64,000 nt of DNA. It comes from Candidatus Peregrinibacteria bacterium Gr01-1014_25. GTDB taxonomy: Bacteria > Patescibacteriota > Gracilibacteria > Peribacterales > Peribacteraceae. Of the stretch, positions 25,956 through 35,421 are shown in pieces. The notes beneath the pieces were generated by a model. It worked only from the letters and a program-made list of their open reading frames with translations. It was not told the DNA's origin and searched no databases. Every line of letters begins with the position of its first letter. Position 1 is the first letter of the stretch. The DNA lies in assembly GCA_007376205.1 (NCBI GenBank), contig VMFU01000002.1, positions 47,423 through 111,422 on the forward strand, written 5' to 3'. The position numbers and the translations under genes are program-made.

Positions 25956-28900
25956 ATGGCGAAGCCCCGTTTCGACCCTGTTGACCCACGGCAATCTTTC
26001 CCCGCCCTCGAGCAGGGCATCCTGCAGTACTGGCGGGAGGAGGACATGTTCCGCCGGTCCATCCACCACCGCGGCGGAGCCGGCGACGACGCGCTCAACA
26101 ATCCGGGCGGGCGCCAAGGCCCCGTGAACACGTTCAGCTTCTACGACGGGCCACCGTTCGCGACGGGCCTGCCTCACTACGGCCACCTCCTTGCGGGCAC
26201 GATCAAGGACGTCATCCCCCGCTACCAGACCATGCGAGGCAACCGCGTGGAGCGGCGCTTCGGTTGGGATTGTCACGGCCTGCCCATCGAGAACCTCGTC
26301 GAGAAGGAACATGATATCGCGAGCAAACGGGAGATCGAAGAAAAGGGCGTCGCGTGGTTCAACGGACTCTGCCGCGGCTCGGTGCAGCGGTACGTGAAAG
26401 AGTGGCGCGCAACGGTGGAGCGGATGGGGCGCTGGGTCGACATGGACTGGGACTACCGGACGATGGACCCCGACTACATGGAGAGCATTTGGTGGGTCTT
26501 CGCCGCGCTGCGCCGCAAAGGCCTCATCGAGGAGGGGTACAAGCCGATGCACGTCTGCCCCCGCTGCGTGACGCCGCTGTCGAACTTCGAGGTGACGCAG
26601 GGATATAAGGAAGTGACGGACATGTCTGTGATTGCAAAATTCGAAATCCGAAATCCGAAAGAATCCCGAATCCCGAATCCCGAAAAGACGTACCTCCTCG
26701 CATGGACGACGACGCCGTGGACGTTGCCGGGAAATCTTTTTTTAGCAGTGAATCCAAAAGTGAAATATGTGAAATTTAAATATCACAATGATTTCTTCAT
26801 TGTCGCGGAATCAATATGGATGGACCGTAAAAATCCCAAAAGCATGCTGCATCCGCTCATGTATGCAGAGATAATCGAGCCAGGCGCTGAAATTCCTGAA
26901 ATGCCGGATGTCGTAGATAAATCTTTTCCGGGCAAAGATCTCGTCGGCAAGAAGTACGAACCGCTGTTTCCCTATTTCGCCGCCGACTACCCCGACGCCT
27001 TCCGCGTTGTCGCCGGCGACTTCGTCACGACGCAGGACGGCACCGGCGTCGTGCACATTGCTCCGGGATTCGGCGAGGACGACTACGGCGTGTGGCAGCG
27101 GGAGGCGGAAAGCGGGAAGCGACCGGCGGGCCGCAGGCAGAAAGCCTCCGCTGTACAACCCGATTCCCGAAGTCCGATTCCCGACTCCCGCATCCCCCTA
27201 CTCCAGCACGTCACGATGGAAGGCCGTTTCGTCGACGCCGTCACGGACTTCGCCGGCATGGAGGTGAAGCCGAAGGACGATCCGTCGAAAACGGACAAGA
27301 AGATCGCAGAACATCTCGAGGAGCGCGGCCTGCTCTTCGCAAAGGCTCCCTATCGCCACACCTACCCCCACTGCTGGCGATGCGACTCGCCGCTGCTCAA
27401 CTACGCGACGAGTTCGTGGTTCGTCGCGGTGGAGAAGATCAAGGAAGACATGCTCGCGGCGAACGCCGAGACGCAGTGGGTTCCCGCGCACATCCGCGAC
27501 GGGCGCTTCGGCAAGTGGCTGGAGAACGCGCGGGACTGGGCAATCTCCCGCAACCGCTACTGGGGCACCCCGCTGCCGCTCTGGCGCTGCGGCGATGCCA
27601 TCGAGGTCGTCGCCGGCCGCGATGAACTCATGGCCAAGTGCCTCATGCGCTTCACGAAACTGACGGCGGTGCGGCACGGCGAGAGCGAGGGGAACGTGAA
27701 GCCCGTCTACCAGGGGATTCCTCCGGGCACGGATCTGACGAAGCGCGGCCGGGAGCAGGCGCAGGCAACGGGCGAGCGGCTCTCGCGGGATCCCCGCCCC
27801 GTCCGGATCGTCTACTGCTCGCCGCTGGCGCGGACGCGGCAGACCGCGCAAGCCATCGCCGACGCGACGGGTGCCGAAGTGATCGTCGACGAGCGCCTGC
27901 GCGAAGTCGGCTTCGGCGAGTACGAAGGCAAGACCGTCGACTTCTCGGACCTGGCCCTCGTTCGCGCCCGCCGTGCGCACAAACTGGAGACCGGCCAGCC
28001 GGAGAGCATCTACCACTTCCCGGGCATGGAAACGTGGGACGACGTGCAGAAGCGTGTCTCCGACTTCCTCCGCGACGTGCTTCCCCGCCACCGCAGCGAA
28101 CATATCGTCGTCGTGACGCACGCCGATCCGCTGCAGAACTTCCGGTGGTTCTTCACCGGCGAGGATCCCTTCAAGTTGAGCCACCAGCCCTACCCTACGT
28201 TCGCCACGCCCTACGCGTTCTTCTACGACCACGCGACGGAGAGCGCTCTCGACCTCCACAAGGAAACGGTCGACGGCATCGCCTGGCAGGGTCCGCCCTC
28301 CCCTTTCTCCGTCACCGCCACCTTTGTCCGGCACGGCGAGACCGATTGGAACAAGACGAAGCGCATCCAGGGAGGCAACGTCGACGAACCCCTGAACGAC
28401 GAGGGGCGCAGACAAATTCGCGCGGCCGCTGACGCTCTCGCAGGTCAGCAGTTCGACGGCATCATCTGTTCGGATTTGCGGCGCGCAAAGGAGTCCGCGG
28501 AGATTCTCTCCCACGCGCTCGGCGTACCGATCGTCGACGCGTGGGCGTCGCTGCGGGAGCGCAACACAGGAACATGGAGCGGGCGCTCGTTCGATGACAT
28601 CATCACGAGTCTTTCCTGGGTCCCCGTGAACGGCAACGTGTCCCTGCATCCTGCCATGCCCCCGGAAGGCGAATCGCTTCATGCCTACCTCACACGCATC
28701 CAAGACGCACTCGATGACTTGCGGGCGCGATACGCGGGGAAGCGCGTGCTCGTCATCTCGCACAGCGGCGTCCTGCAGGCGGCGCGGGCGCTCACCGAGA
28801 ACCTGCCCTTCGCAAAAGCTCCCTACCGCTTCGGCAACGGCGAAGCCCTGACGCTGGAGCTGCACCCGATGATGCGACGGACGCCCGAGGTGCTCGATTG

Positions 28901-30554
28901 CTGGTTCGAGAGCGGGGCGATGCCGTACGCCCAGAGCAACTACCCCTATGCAGTAGACAGCGGGCAGCGGGCAGCGGGCAACGCTGATCGCTCACTCGAC
29001 GCCTTCACATGGGAGGGCGACGTCGAAGCCGAACGCGCCAAGCGCTATCCCCTGCCAAGGGGTTTCCCCGCCGACTTCATCGCGGAGAACCTGGACCAGA
29101 CACGCGGCTGGTTCTACACGCTGATCGTCTTGAGCGCGGCGCTCTTCGGCAAACCCGCCTTCCGCAACTGCATCTGCGGCGGCATCGTGCTGGCCGAGGA
29201 CGGACGCAAGATGAGCAAGCGGCTGAAGAACTACCCCGATCCGAACGAACTCATGGAGAAGCACGGCGCCGACGCGCTGCGCTTCGCTCTCATGTCCTCG
29301 CCCGTGGTGCGGGCGGAAACCCTGCGCTTCAGCGAGCGCGCCGTGGCGGAGGCGATGCAGAACATCCTGCTGCCGCTCTGGAACGCCTACAGCTTCTTCG
29401 TCACGTACGCGAATGAAGCCGGATGGGAACCGCTGCCCTCGCGCTCGCACTCCGCGCACCCGCTCGACCGATACATCCGCAACGAAGTGCAGGATTTGGT
29501 CAACCGCATGACGGAGCAGCTCGACGCCTATGACCTGTCGGCCACCTGCGCGGAGATGCATGACACGATCGACGCCCTGACCAACTGGTACATTCGTCTG
29601 TCGCGGCGCCGGTTCGCGGGCAAGGGAGCGCTCGACGAGCATGCCGACGTCGAGCCGACCGTCGACGACCGCAACGCCGCCCTCGACACGCTCTACGACG
29701 TGCTGCTGACCATGAGCCAGCTGCTTGCGCCGCTCTGCCCCTTCGTGACCGAGAGCATCTACCTGAACCTCGTCGGCGAGGAGCACGGCTCCATCCACCT
29801 CACCGACTGGCCGCAGACGCGCAAACTGGGAAAGGACGAGGCCGCGCTCCTGGAGAAGCACCGCATGCTGCGCCGCGTCGTCTCGCTGGGCCTGGGCCTC
29901 CGCGCCGAGAAGAAGATCAAGCAGCGCCAGCCCCTCGCGCAGGCGACCATCGCGCTCCCGCCCGCCCTCGCCTCCCGCCTCGACCCGACCCCCGCCGACG
30001 TCGACGTTCTCCTGCAAGAACTGAACGTGAAAACCGTCGCGTTCGCCGACGAGCCCGGCAGCCTCGGCGAACAGATCCTCCAGATCAACGCCCGCGCCGT
30101 CGGACCGCGCCTGGGCGGCAAGGTGCAGGACCTGATTGCGGCCGGAAAGCGCGGCGAGTTCAGCGTACAGCCCGACGGATCGTTCCTCGTGTTGGAGGAA
30201 GCGATCGGCGCGGACGAAGCGACGGTGGTGTACCGCGGGCGCGAGGGCGAGGACGTCGCCGCGGCGCATGGCATCGTCGTCAGCCTGGACACCCGCCTCA
30301 CGCCGCAGCTCAAGCGCGAGGGATTGCTCCGCGACCTCATCCGCTCCATCCAGATGCTGCGCAAGGACGCCGGGCTCACCATCGCCGACCGCATCATCCT
30401 GGCCGTGGACGGCATTGAGCTGACGGACGCCGAGCGCAACGTCCTGATCCAGGAAACGCGGTCGACCATCGGAGCTTGCAACGCCTCGGCCCATTCGCTT
30501 GACCTCGACGACCGCGTCATCACCATCCGCTTCTCCCCAATCTCCCGCCCCTAA
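25956..30554 (+). CDS. ileS: Isoleucyl-tRNA synthetase with two inserted histidine-phosphatase domains
   Basis: GLPHYGHLLAGT, WTTTPWTLPGN, RYWGTPLPLW, EVLDCWFESGAMPYAQ, KMSKRLKNYPDP; AVRHGES...VTHAD and FVRHGET...ISHSG inserted. Confidence 0.95.
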   Translation: MAKPRFDPVDPRQSFPALEQGILQYWREEDMFRRSIHHRGGAGDDALNNPGGRQGPVNTFSFYDGPPFATGLPHYGHLLAGTIKDVIPRYQTMRGNRVERRFGWDCHGLPIENLVEKEHDIASKREIEEKGVAWFNGLCRGSVQRYVKEWRATVERMGRWVDMDWDYRTMDPDYMESIWWVFAALRRKGLIEEGYKPMHVCPRCVTPLSNFEVTQGYKEVTDMSVIAKFEIRNPKESRIPNPEKTYLLAWTTTPWTLPGNLFLAVNPKVKYVKFKYHNDFFIVAESIWMDRKNPKSMLHPLMYAEIIEPGAEIPEMPDVVDKSFPGKDLVGKKYEPLFPYFAADYPDAFRVVAGDFVTTQDGTGVVHIAPGFGEDDYGVWQREAESGKRPAGRRQKASAVQPDSRSPIPDSRIPLLQHVTMEGRFVDAVTDFAGMEVKPKDDPSKTDKKIAEHLEERGLLFAKAPYRHTYPHCWRCDSPLLNYATSSWFVAVEKIKEDMLAANAETQWVPAHIRDGRFGKWLENARDWAISRNRYWGTPLPLWRCGDAIEVVAGRDELMAKCLMRFTKLTAVRHGESEGNVKPVYQGIPPGTDLTKRGREQAQATGERLSRDPRPVRIVYCSPLARTRQTAQAIADATGAEVIVDERLREVGFGEYEGKTVDFSDLALVRARRAHKLETGQPESIYHFPGMETWDDVQKRVSDFLRDVLPRHRSEHIVVVTHADPLQNFRWFFTGEDPFKLSHQPYPTFATPYAFFYDHATESALDLHKETVDGIAWQGPPSPFSVTATFVRHGETDWNKTKRIQGGNVDEPLNDEGRRQIRAAADALAGQQFDGIICSDLRRAKESAEILSHALGVPIVDAWASLRERNTGTWSGRSFDDIITSLSWVPVNGNVSLHPAMPPEGESLHAYLTRIQDALDDLRARYAGKRVLVISHSGVLQAARALTENLPFAKAPYRFGNGEALTLELHPMMRRTPEVLDCWFESGAMPYAQSNYPYAVDSGQRAAGNADRSLDAFTWEGDVEAERAKRYPLPRGFPADFIAENLDQTRGWFYTLIVLSAALFGKPAFRNCICGGIVLAEDGRKMSKRLKNYPDPNELMEKHGADALRFALMSSPVVRAETLRFSERAVAEAMQNILLPLWNAYSFFVTYANEAGWEPLPSRSHSAHPLDRYIRNEVQDLVNRMTEQLDAYDLSATCAEMHDTIDALTNWYIRLSRRRFAGKGALDEHADVEPTVDDRNAALDTLYDVLLTMSQLLAPLCPFVTESIYLNLVGEEHGSIHLTDWPQTRKLGKDEAALLEKHRMLRRVVSLGLGLRAEKKIKQRQPLAQATIALPPALASRLDPTPADVDVLLQELNVKTVAFADEPGSLGEQILQINARAVGPRLGGKVQDLIAAGKRGEFSVQPDGSFLVLEEAIGADEATVVYRGREGEDVAAAHGIVVSLDTRLTPQLKREGLLRDLIRSIQMLRKDAGLTIADRIILAVDGIELTDAERNVLIQETRSTIGACNASAHSLDLDDRVITIRFSPISRP

Positions 30555-30585
30555 TCCCTACGTCCGATTCCTGATTCTCCACATA

Positions 30586-30960
30586 ATGTCTCAACCAAAT
30601 CGTCTCCTCCTCCGCTTTGCCCTGACGGTCGCGCTGCTCCTCGCGATGAACCGCTGGATGAGCGAAATGTTCTTCGTCGGCGGAGGGTGGACCGGCGTCG
30701 TCGCGGTCGCTGCGCTGGTCACGTTGCTCAACGTCCTCGTCCGTCCGTTGCTCGACCTGGTCACGCTGCCCTTAAAGCTCCTCACCGGTGGCATCGTCGT
30801 CATGGCCGTGAACCTGGTCATCCTGCTCGCCCTCGAAACCGTCACGCGCCTCTACGACCCCCACATCGCCACGCTCACGCTGGAAGGAGGTCTGCGAGGA
30901 TGGCTTCTGGCTGCGATTGTGCTGGGAACGGCCAACTGGGTGATGAAAGAGACGCTATGA
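30586..30960 (+). CDS. Phage-holin-family-like 4-TM membrane protein
   Basis: [22 protein letters not shown] pattern typical of the YvlD/PF04020 type. Confidence 0.75.
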   Translation: MSQPNRLLLRFALTVALLLAMNRWMSEMFFVGGGWTGVVAVAALVTLLNVLVRPLLDLVTLPLKLLTGGIVVMAVNLVILLALETVTRLYDPHIATLTLEGGLRGWLLAAIVLGTANWVMKETL

Positions 30961-31003
30961 TGGCCGGCCGCAGCCGTGTACGTTCTTCCCGATTTCCATC
31001 CCC

Positions 31004-32416
31004 ATGCGACATTCAACGTCATCATCCGACGGCACAGAGAGGGCTCTTCGGCCGGAATCCCTGGACGCATACTTCCGGGATATCCATACAATCCCCCTGC
31101 TCAAGCGCACGGAGGAACAAGAACGCGCCGCGCGCATCGATGCCCTGCGCGCGTCGTACGTTTCGGCAGTGCTGCGACACAGCATGGTCGATGCCGCGGG
31201 CATCGCCCATGACCTGCAGGATGGGAAACGCATCTTCCAAAGTACCGTCCGGATTGTCCCGTCGCGCAACATCAACCAGGGGTCCATGCCGGATCTGCTC
31301 GCCCTCCATCTGCCCACGATTGACCGCCTCCTTGAAGCGCATGTGTTGGATGCGGCGAACCTCCTCCGGAAGAAACCCGACGCTAGGCGCTCCCTCGATC
31401 CCCTCGACCCACGAGCCGATAAAATCGTGCGGCTTCTGGGAGAGCTCTCCTTCCGCACAAGCATCATCGACACTTTCCGTGATTCGGTGAAGAAGCACGG
31501 TGCGGCATTGACGCAAGACGTCGAGGTGCTGCGGGCCATCGAAAGCAACGGACGCGATCCACAACACATGCGCGACGTGCGCGGCCACATCGCGCAGCGT
31601 ATGGCCTTCACGTTCCTCACGCCCGCGAATGCGGCGGCAACGTCCGATGACTTGGAACAACGGTCAATGGCATTCGCCCGGGAGAAGCAAGAATTTGCGG
31701 CCGCGAACCTGCGATTGGCTGCGGCGCTCGCCAAGAAATACCGCGGGAGGGGCTTGTCGTACGCCGATCTCATACAGGAGGCGAATAGGGGCTTGATGGA
31801 GGCTGTCGAGAAGTTCGATCATCGTCTGGGGTACAAATTCAGCACGTACGCATCGTGGTGGATCCGCCAGTCCCTCCAGCGCGCGCTGATCGTTCACCGC
31901 GAGGTACCGGTGTATCTGCATGAGCAATTTAAGGCATTGCGCAGCACGCGCGAGACATTGCGCGCAGATCTCGCCAGGGAACCCGGCGACGAAGAGTTGT
32001 GCAAAGCTCTAGGCTTGAAGAAGGCTGAATTCCGGTGTCTGCGCCAGGCGGAGCTGTTCACCCTTCGCTTGGAGGATTTCCCTGTCGGCGAGGAAAACGA
32101 GACCTATTTTTCCACTTTCGCCACCGCCACGGAGCCACAGCCGGAAGAGGGCGGCATAGACGCGGAGCGGGTCGCTGCCATTGAGGAAGTATTGGCTTCG
32201 CTTTCTCCACGCGAAGCCGAGGTTCTCCGTGGACGTTTCGGGTTTAAAGACGGCGAAGTGAAATCCCTTAAGAAAATCGGCGGTGAAATCGGACTGACGC
32301 GCGAGCGCGTCCGCCAGATCCAAAATCGAGCCCTGCAAAAGCTCGGCAGTGGCCAGCGCGGCAAGCGGCTTCGCTCGGTATTCACAGGAACGGCGAACGG
32401 GGACGGCGAAATGTAG
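31004..32416 (+). CDS. RNA polymerase sigma-70 family factor (paralogue 1)
   Basis: [42 protein letters not shown]-terminal [17 protein letters not shown]. Confidence 0.95.
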   Translation: MRHSTSSSDGTERALRPESLDAYFRDIHTIPLLKRTEEQERAARIDALRASYVSAVLRHSMVDAAGIAHDLQDGKRIFQSTVRIVPSRNINQGSMPDLLALHLPTIDRLLEAHVLDAANLLRKKPDARRSLDPLDPRADKIVRLLGELSFRTSIIDTFRDSVKKHGAALTQDVEVLRAIESNGRDPQHMRDVRGHIAQRMAFTFLTPANAAATSDDLEQRSMAFAREKQEFAAANLRLAAALAKKYRGRGLSYADLIQEANRGLMEAVEKFDHRLGYKFSTYASWWIRQSLQRALIVHREVPVYLHEQFKALRSTRETLRADLAREPGDEELCKALGLKKAEFRCLRQAELFTLRLEDFPVGEENETYFSTFATATEPQPEEGGIDAERVAAIEEVLASLSPREAEVLRGRFGFKDGEVKSLKKIGGEIGLTRERVRQIQNRALQKLGSGQRGKRLRSVFTGTANGDGEM

Positions 32417-32462
32417 ATTCTGAAGCTGTGATACACTGCCAACCGCACTTCCCCCTCCTTCC

Positions 32463-33068
32463 ATGTCCGCCCTTCTCACCTGGTCCCGCAAGGACGCCGC
32501 CGAAGCTCTCGGCACGTTCGTGCTCGCGCTCGCCGTGGCCCTCTCCATCGCCGCGGAGTCGTCGATCACCCCGCTGATCGCGGCGATCACCGTCGGCCTG
32601 TTCGTCTACACCATCGGTCCGATCAGCGGGTGCCACTTGAACCCCGCGGTTACGGTGGGCCTCTTGAGCGTGCGGAAGATCGATCCGCAATCCGCCCTGC
32701 GCTACATCATCGCGCAATGCGCCGGAGCGCTGGTCGCGCTGCTGCTCGTGTGGGCGGCAACGGGTATGCGGCTGGTTACGCCGGCAGATAGCGTCCCCAT
32801 GGTGGGCCTCGCCGAGATGCTCGGGGCGTTCATCTTGGTCTTCGGCATCACGGCTGTCGTGCTGGGCGGCATCCACGCGGCCGCGTCGGGCCTGGTCATC
32901 GGCGGCTCGCTCCTGCTGGGCATTCTACTTGCGGGCCATTGGAGCAACGGCCTTCTCAATCCCTCCGTCGCGCTCGCCGTCGGATCGCTCAATGTGTTCT
33001 ATGTCTTGGGCCCGCTCATCGGCGGCATCCTCGGCGCGCAGTGCGCGGTGTGGCTGCTGAAGAAATAG
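32463..33068 (+). CDS. MIP/aquaporin family channel
   Basis: SGCHLNPAVTVG and GLLNPSVALAVG NPA-type boxes. Confidence 0.88.
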   Translation: MSALLTWSRKDAAEALGTFVLALAVALSIAAESSITPLIAAITVGLFVYTIGPISGCHLNPAVTVGLLSVRKIDPQSALRYIIAQCAGALVALLLVWAATGMRLVTPADSVPMVGLAEMLGAFILVFGITAVVLGGIHAAASGLVIGGSLLLGILLAGHWSNGLLNPSVALAVGSLNVFYVLGPLIGGILGAQCAVWLLKK

Positions 33069-33153
33069 TCCGCAGCCTCACGTTTTTGCCTCCGGGACGT
33101 GGACGAACGTCCACTCGCCTTGCCCACACTCTTGTCCGGCGTAGCATCGCCGC

Positions 33154-33456
33154 ATGACCACGGATGATACGACTCCGGTGACGCGCCGGGATCTGAAAGA
33201 GTTCGGCGATGGGCTGCGTAAGGATTTGCGCAGGGATTTGCGCAGGGATTTGCGGAATGAATTGGGCGCGGAACTGCGCGCGGAAATGCGCAGCATGAAT
33301 GCCGAGAATCTTCAGCAGATGATGGTGCTGTTCGAAGGTCTGCGACATGACGTGTTCGGCGTTGTGCGCGATGCGGTGTCCATATTCCGCGATGGGCACG
33401 GGGATCACGAGCGCCGCATCAGACGTCTGGAGCGACGCCTGAATCTCGCCGCGTAA
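33154..33456 (+). CDS. small coiled-coil protein with DLRR repeat
   Basis: 100 aa; RKDLRRDLRRDLRNEL. Confidence 0.6.
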   Translation: MTTDDTTPVTRRDLKEFGDGLRKDLRRDLRRDLRNELGAELRAEMRSMNAENLQQMMVLFEGLRHDVFGVVRDAVSIFRDGHGDHERRIRRLERRLNLAA

Positions 33457-33457
33457 C

Positions 33458-33955
33458 TCACGCAAACAGCTTCTGGTACTCGCCGTACCCCTCCTTCTCC
33501 AAGTCTTCTTTCGGAATGAACCGGAGTGCGGCGGAGTTCATGCAGTACCGCTTTCCCGTCGGCTGCGGCCCGTCGTCGAACACGTGGCCCAAGTGCGTAT
33601 CGCCGCGCGCGCTGCGGACCTCGACGCGTGATGTGAAGAGGTGCCGATCGGCGCGGGTGAGGACGTTCTCCCGCTCCAGCGGGCAGGTGAAGCTGGGCCA
33701 TCCCGTGCCCGAATCGAACTTATCCCGCGAGCTGAAGAGCGGCTCGCCGGAGACGGCGTCGACGTAAATGCCATCGCGGTGCTCGTCCCAGTAGGCGTTC
33801 TGGAACGGCGCTTCGGTCCCCTCCCGCTGGGTCACGTCGAACTGTTCGGGCGTGAGCATGGCCTTGAGTCTCTCCGGCGGCGGCTTGGCAAACGCCCTCC
33901 ATGCCTTGCCGGAACCCGGTGTTCCCGTGCCGTCGTCGTCTCGTGAAACGGTCAT
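33458..33955 (-). CDS. msrB: peptide-methionine (R)-S-oxide reductase
   Basis: [42 protein letters not shown]. Confidence 0.96.
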   Translation of the reverse strand: MTVSRDDDGTGTPGSGKAWRAFAKPPPERLKAMLTPEQFDVTQREGTEAPFQNAYWDEHRDGIYVDAVSGEPLFSSRDKFDSGTGWPSFTCPLERENVLTRADRHLFTSRVEVRSARGDTHLGHVFDDGPQPTGKRYCMNSAALRFIPKEDLEKEGYGEYQKLFA

Positions 33956-34051
33956 GCAAAGAAGAGAAGTGTAGCATGCATGACGATCGCGCACACCTTA
34001 CAAAAGACCATCCTCGGTCTCTTCGGCTTCTTCGGTCTCCTCGGTCTCCAA

Positions 34052-34894
34052 TCACAATTCCCCCCACGAACACAGCGTGATCTTCCGCGCCGCGAGTTCC
34101 TTATGCACGGTCGGGTCCAGGAGCATCCGCAATTCTGTCTGCCGTTGAGGGTCAACGTCGTACGTGGTGCCGGCGGTGATGGGACTGCCGGGGTGCACCA
34201 TGAGCTCGGTCGTGCCGTCCGGGAGGCGGGCGAGGATGTGCCGCAGGTTCTTCGCCGAGGCGTTGCCGGCGAGCGTCGATCCGCGGAAGTGGTCCGTGGT
34301 GATGCATCCCTGCCCGATGTACCGCTCGCGCGCGGTGGCCGCGCGCTCATTGAGCGCGGCGACGTGGCGCAGTTGTTGCTCGGCAATCTCGTACCCGAAC
34401 GGCGGCAGGGGCAACTCGCTGGGAATGCGCACGCAGCGGATGCCGTAGCGTTCCATGAGCGGCAGCAGGACATCGGCGACCAGAGGTTCGATGTGGATGT
34501 GGTGATGCCCGTCGACGTGCGTCGGAGCCCCGTAGGCATCAAAGCACCACTCGATCTGTGCACGCACTTCACGCTCGACCGACGTGCGCGGCACGGCGTC
34601 CTGCGCGAGGGCGGCGAGGAGGCGGTCGCGGCCAAGGAAGTCGCCGTTCGTTTCGGTGAGCCCGGGAACATCCGCGGCGGCCGCAAGCGGGCAGCCTTCG
34701 GTGAGGTTGAGGTGCAACCCCGCGGGCAGCTTCTTCTCGCGCGCCCTGCGTGCGGCAGCGTCGCTGTCGGCGCCGTTTGGCAGCAGCGACGCGCTCGTCA
34801 CCACGCCGAACTCCGCGCATTGGAAGATCCCATGCGATCGCTGGGCGTTCACCCCGAGGTCATCGGCGTTGATGATGAGGCGGCGCACGGACAT
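34052..34894 (-). CDS. ChbG/YdjC-type carbohydrate deacetylase
   Basis: IINADDLGVN, AGLHLNLTEG, PTHVDGHHHIH; ORF overextends to 35137 through ssrA. Confidence 0.9.
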   Translation of the reverse strand: MSVRRLIINADDLGVNAQRSHGIFQCAEFGVVTSASLLPNGADSDAAARRAREKKLPAGLHLNLTEGCPLAAAADVPGLTETNGDFLGRDRLLAALAQDAVPRTSVEREVRAQIEWCFDAYGAPTHVDGHHHIHIEPLVADVLLPLMERYGIRCVRIPSELPLPPFGYEIAEQQLRHVAALNERAATARERYIGQGCITTDHFRGSTLAGNASAKNLRHILARLPDGTTELMVHPGSPITAGTTYDVDPQRQTELRMLLDPTVHKELAARKITLCSWGEL

Positions 34895-34983
34895 GGCTGC
34901 AGTGTAGGTAATTCCGGAGGCTTTTTCTTGCCTATCCTCGGTTTCTTTGGTTTCCTTGGTCTCTTCGGTTTCTTTCACACCAT

Positions 34984-35403
34984 GGGGATGACAGGCTTCG
35001 ACGGCGCGGCCAATGATGGTCGCACGTCTCCGTTCGGGATCGCACCGGTTCCCGTTACCCACTGTGCAACCCATAGCTGCCAAATCAGCTAGGAAGCATG
35101 GACTCGTCGCGAGCATCCAGGAACGTCTCGGCCTCACGGTCGGCGTTCCCGCGCTCGTGCCGGTCTTTGCCTAAGTCCGCCCTGTGCGGACGCGTTGCTC
35201 CCGCGATGCTCGCTGACGGGATGCAACGTCACCAGCGAGCTGGGATGACCGTCTGACGCGGCGGTTCTCCGGCATTCTTCGCGTCACCCTCGCTTCCGGT
35301 TCTTGCCTTTTCCAACCCGGGATGCGAGTACCAGAAAAGGCACGACGGTACGGACACGGCCTTCACGCGTCGGACCCGGGTTCAATTCCCGGCATCTCCA
35401 CCA
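34984..35403 (+). ncRNA. ssrA: tmRNA (one-piece)
   Basis: 5' GGGGATG pairs with 3' CATCTCC-A-CCA; GGCTTCGACGG; T arm GGGTTCAATTCCC; ATAGCT-GCC resume context like E. coli ATAGTC-GCA. Confidence 0.92.
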
Positions 35404-35421
35404 TTCGCTCCTTCGTCCTCA

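Noticed and set aside
27198-30494. Large minus-strand ORFs (555 aa and 500 aa) opposite ileS
   Set aside because: Shadow ORFs with no recognisable motifs; the plus-strand protein is well supported.
25899-30554. Prophage, integron or insertion sequence
   Set aside because: No transposase, integrase or phage structural genes recognised in the window; the holin-like protein at 30586 is of the common chromosomal YvlD type.
34895-35137. N-terminal extension of the YdjC/ChbG ORF
   Set aside because: Would overlap the tmRNA gene on the other strand; MSVRRLIINADDLG at 34894 is the natural start.
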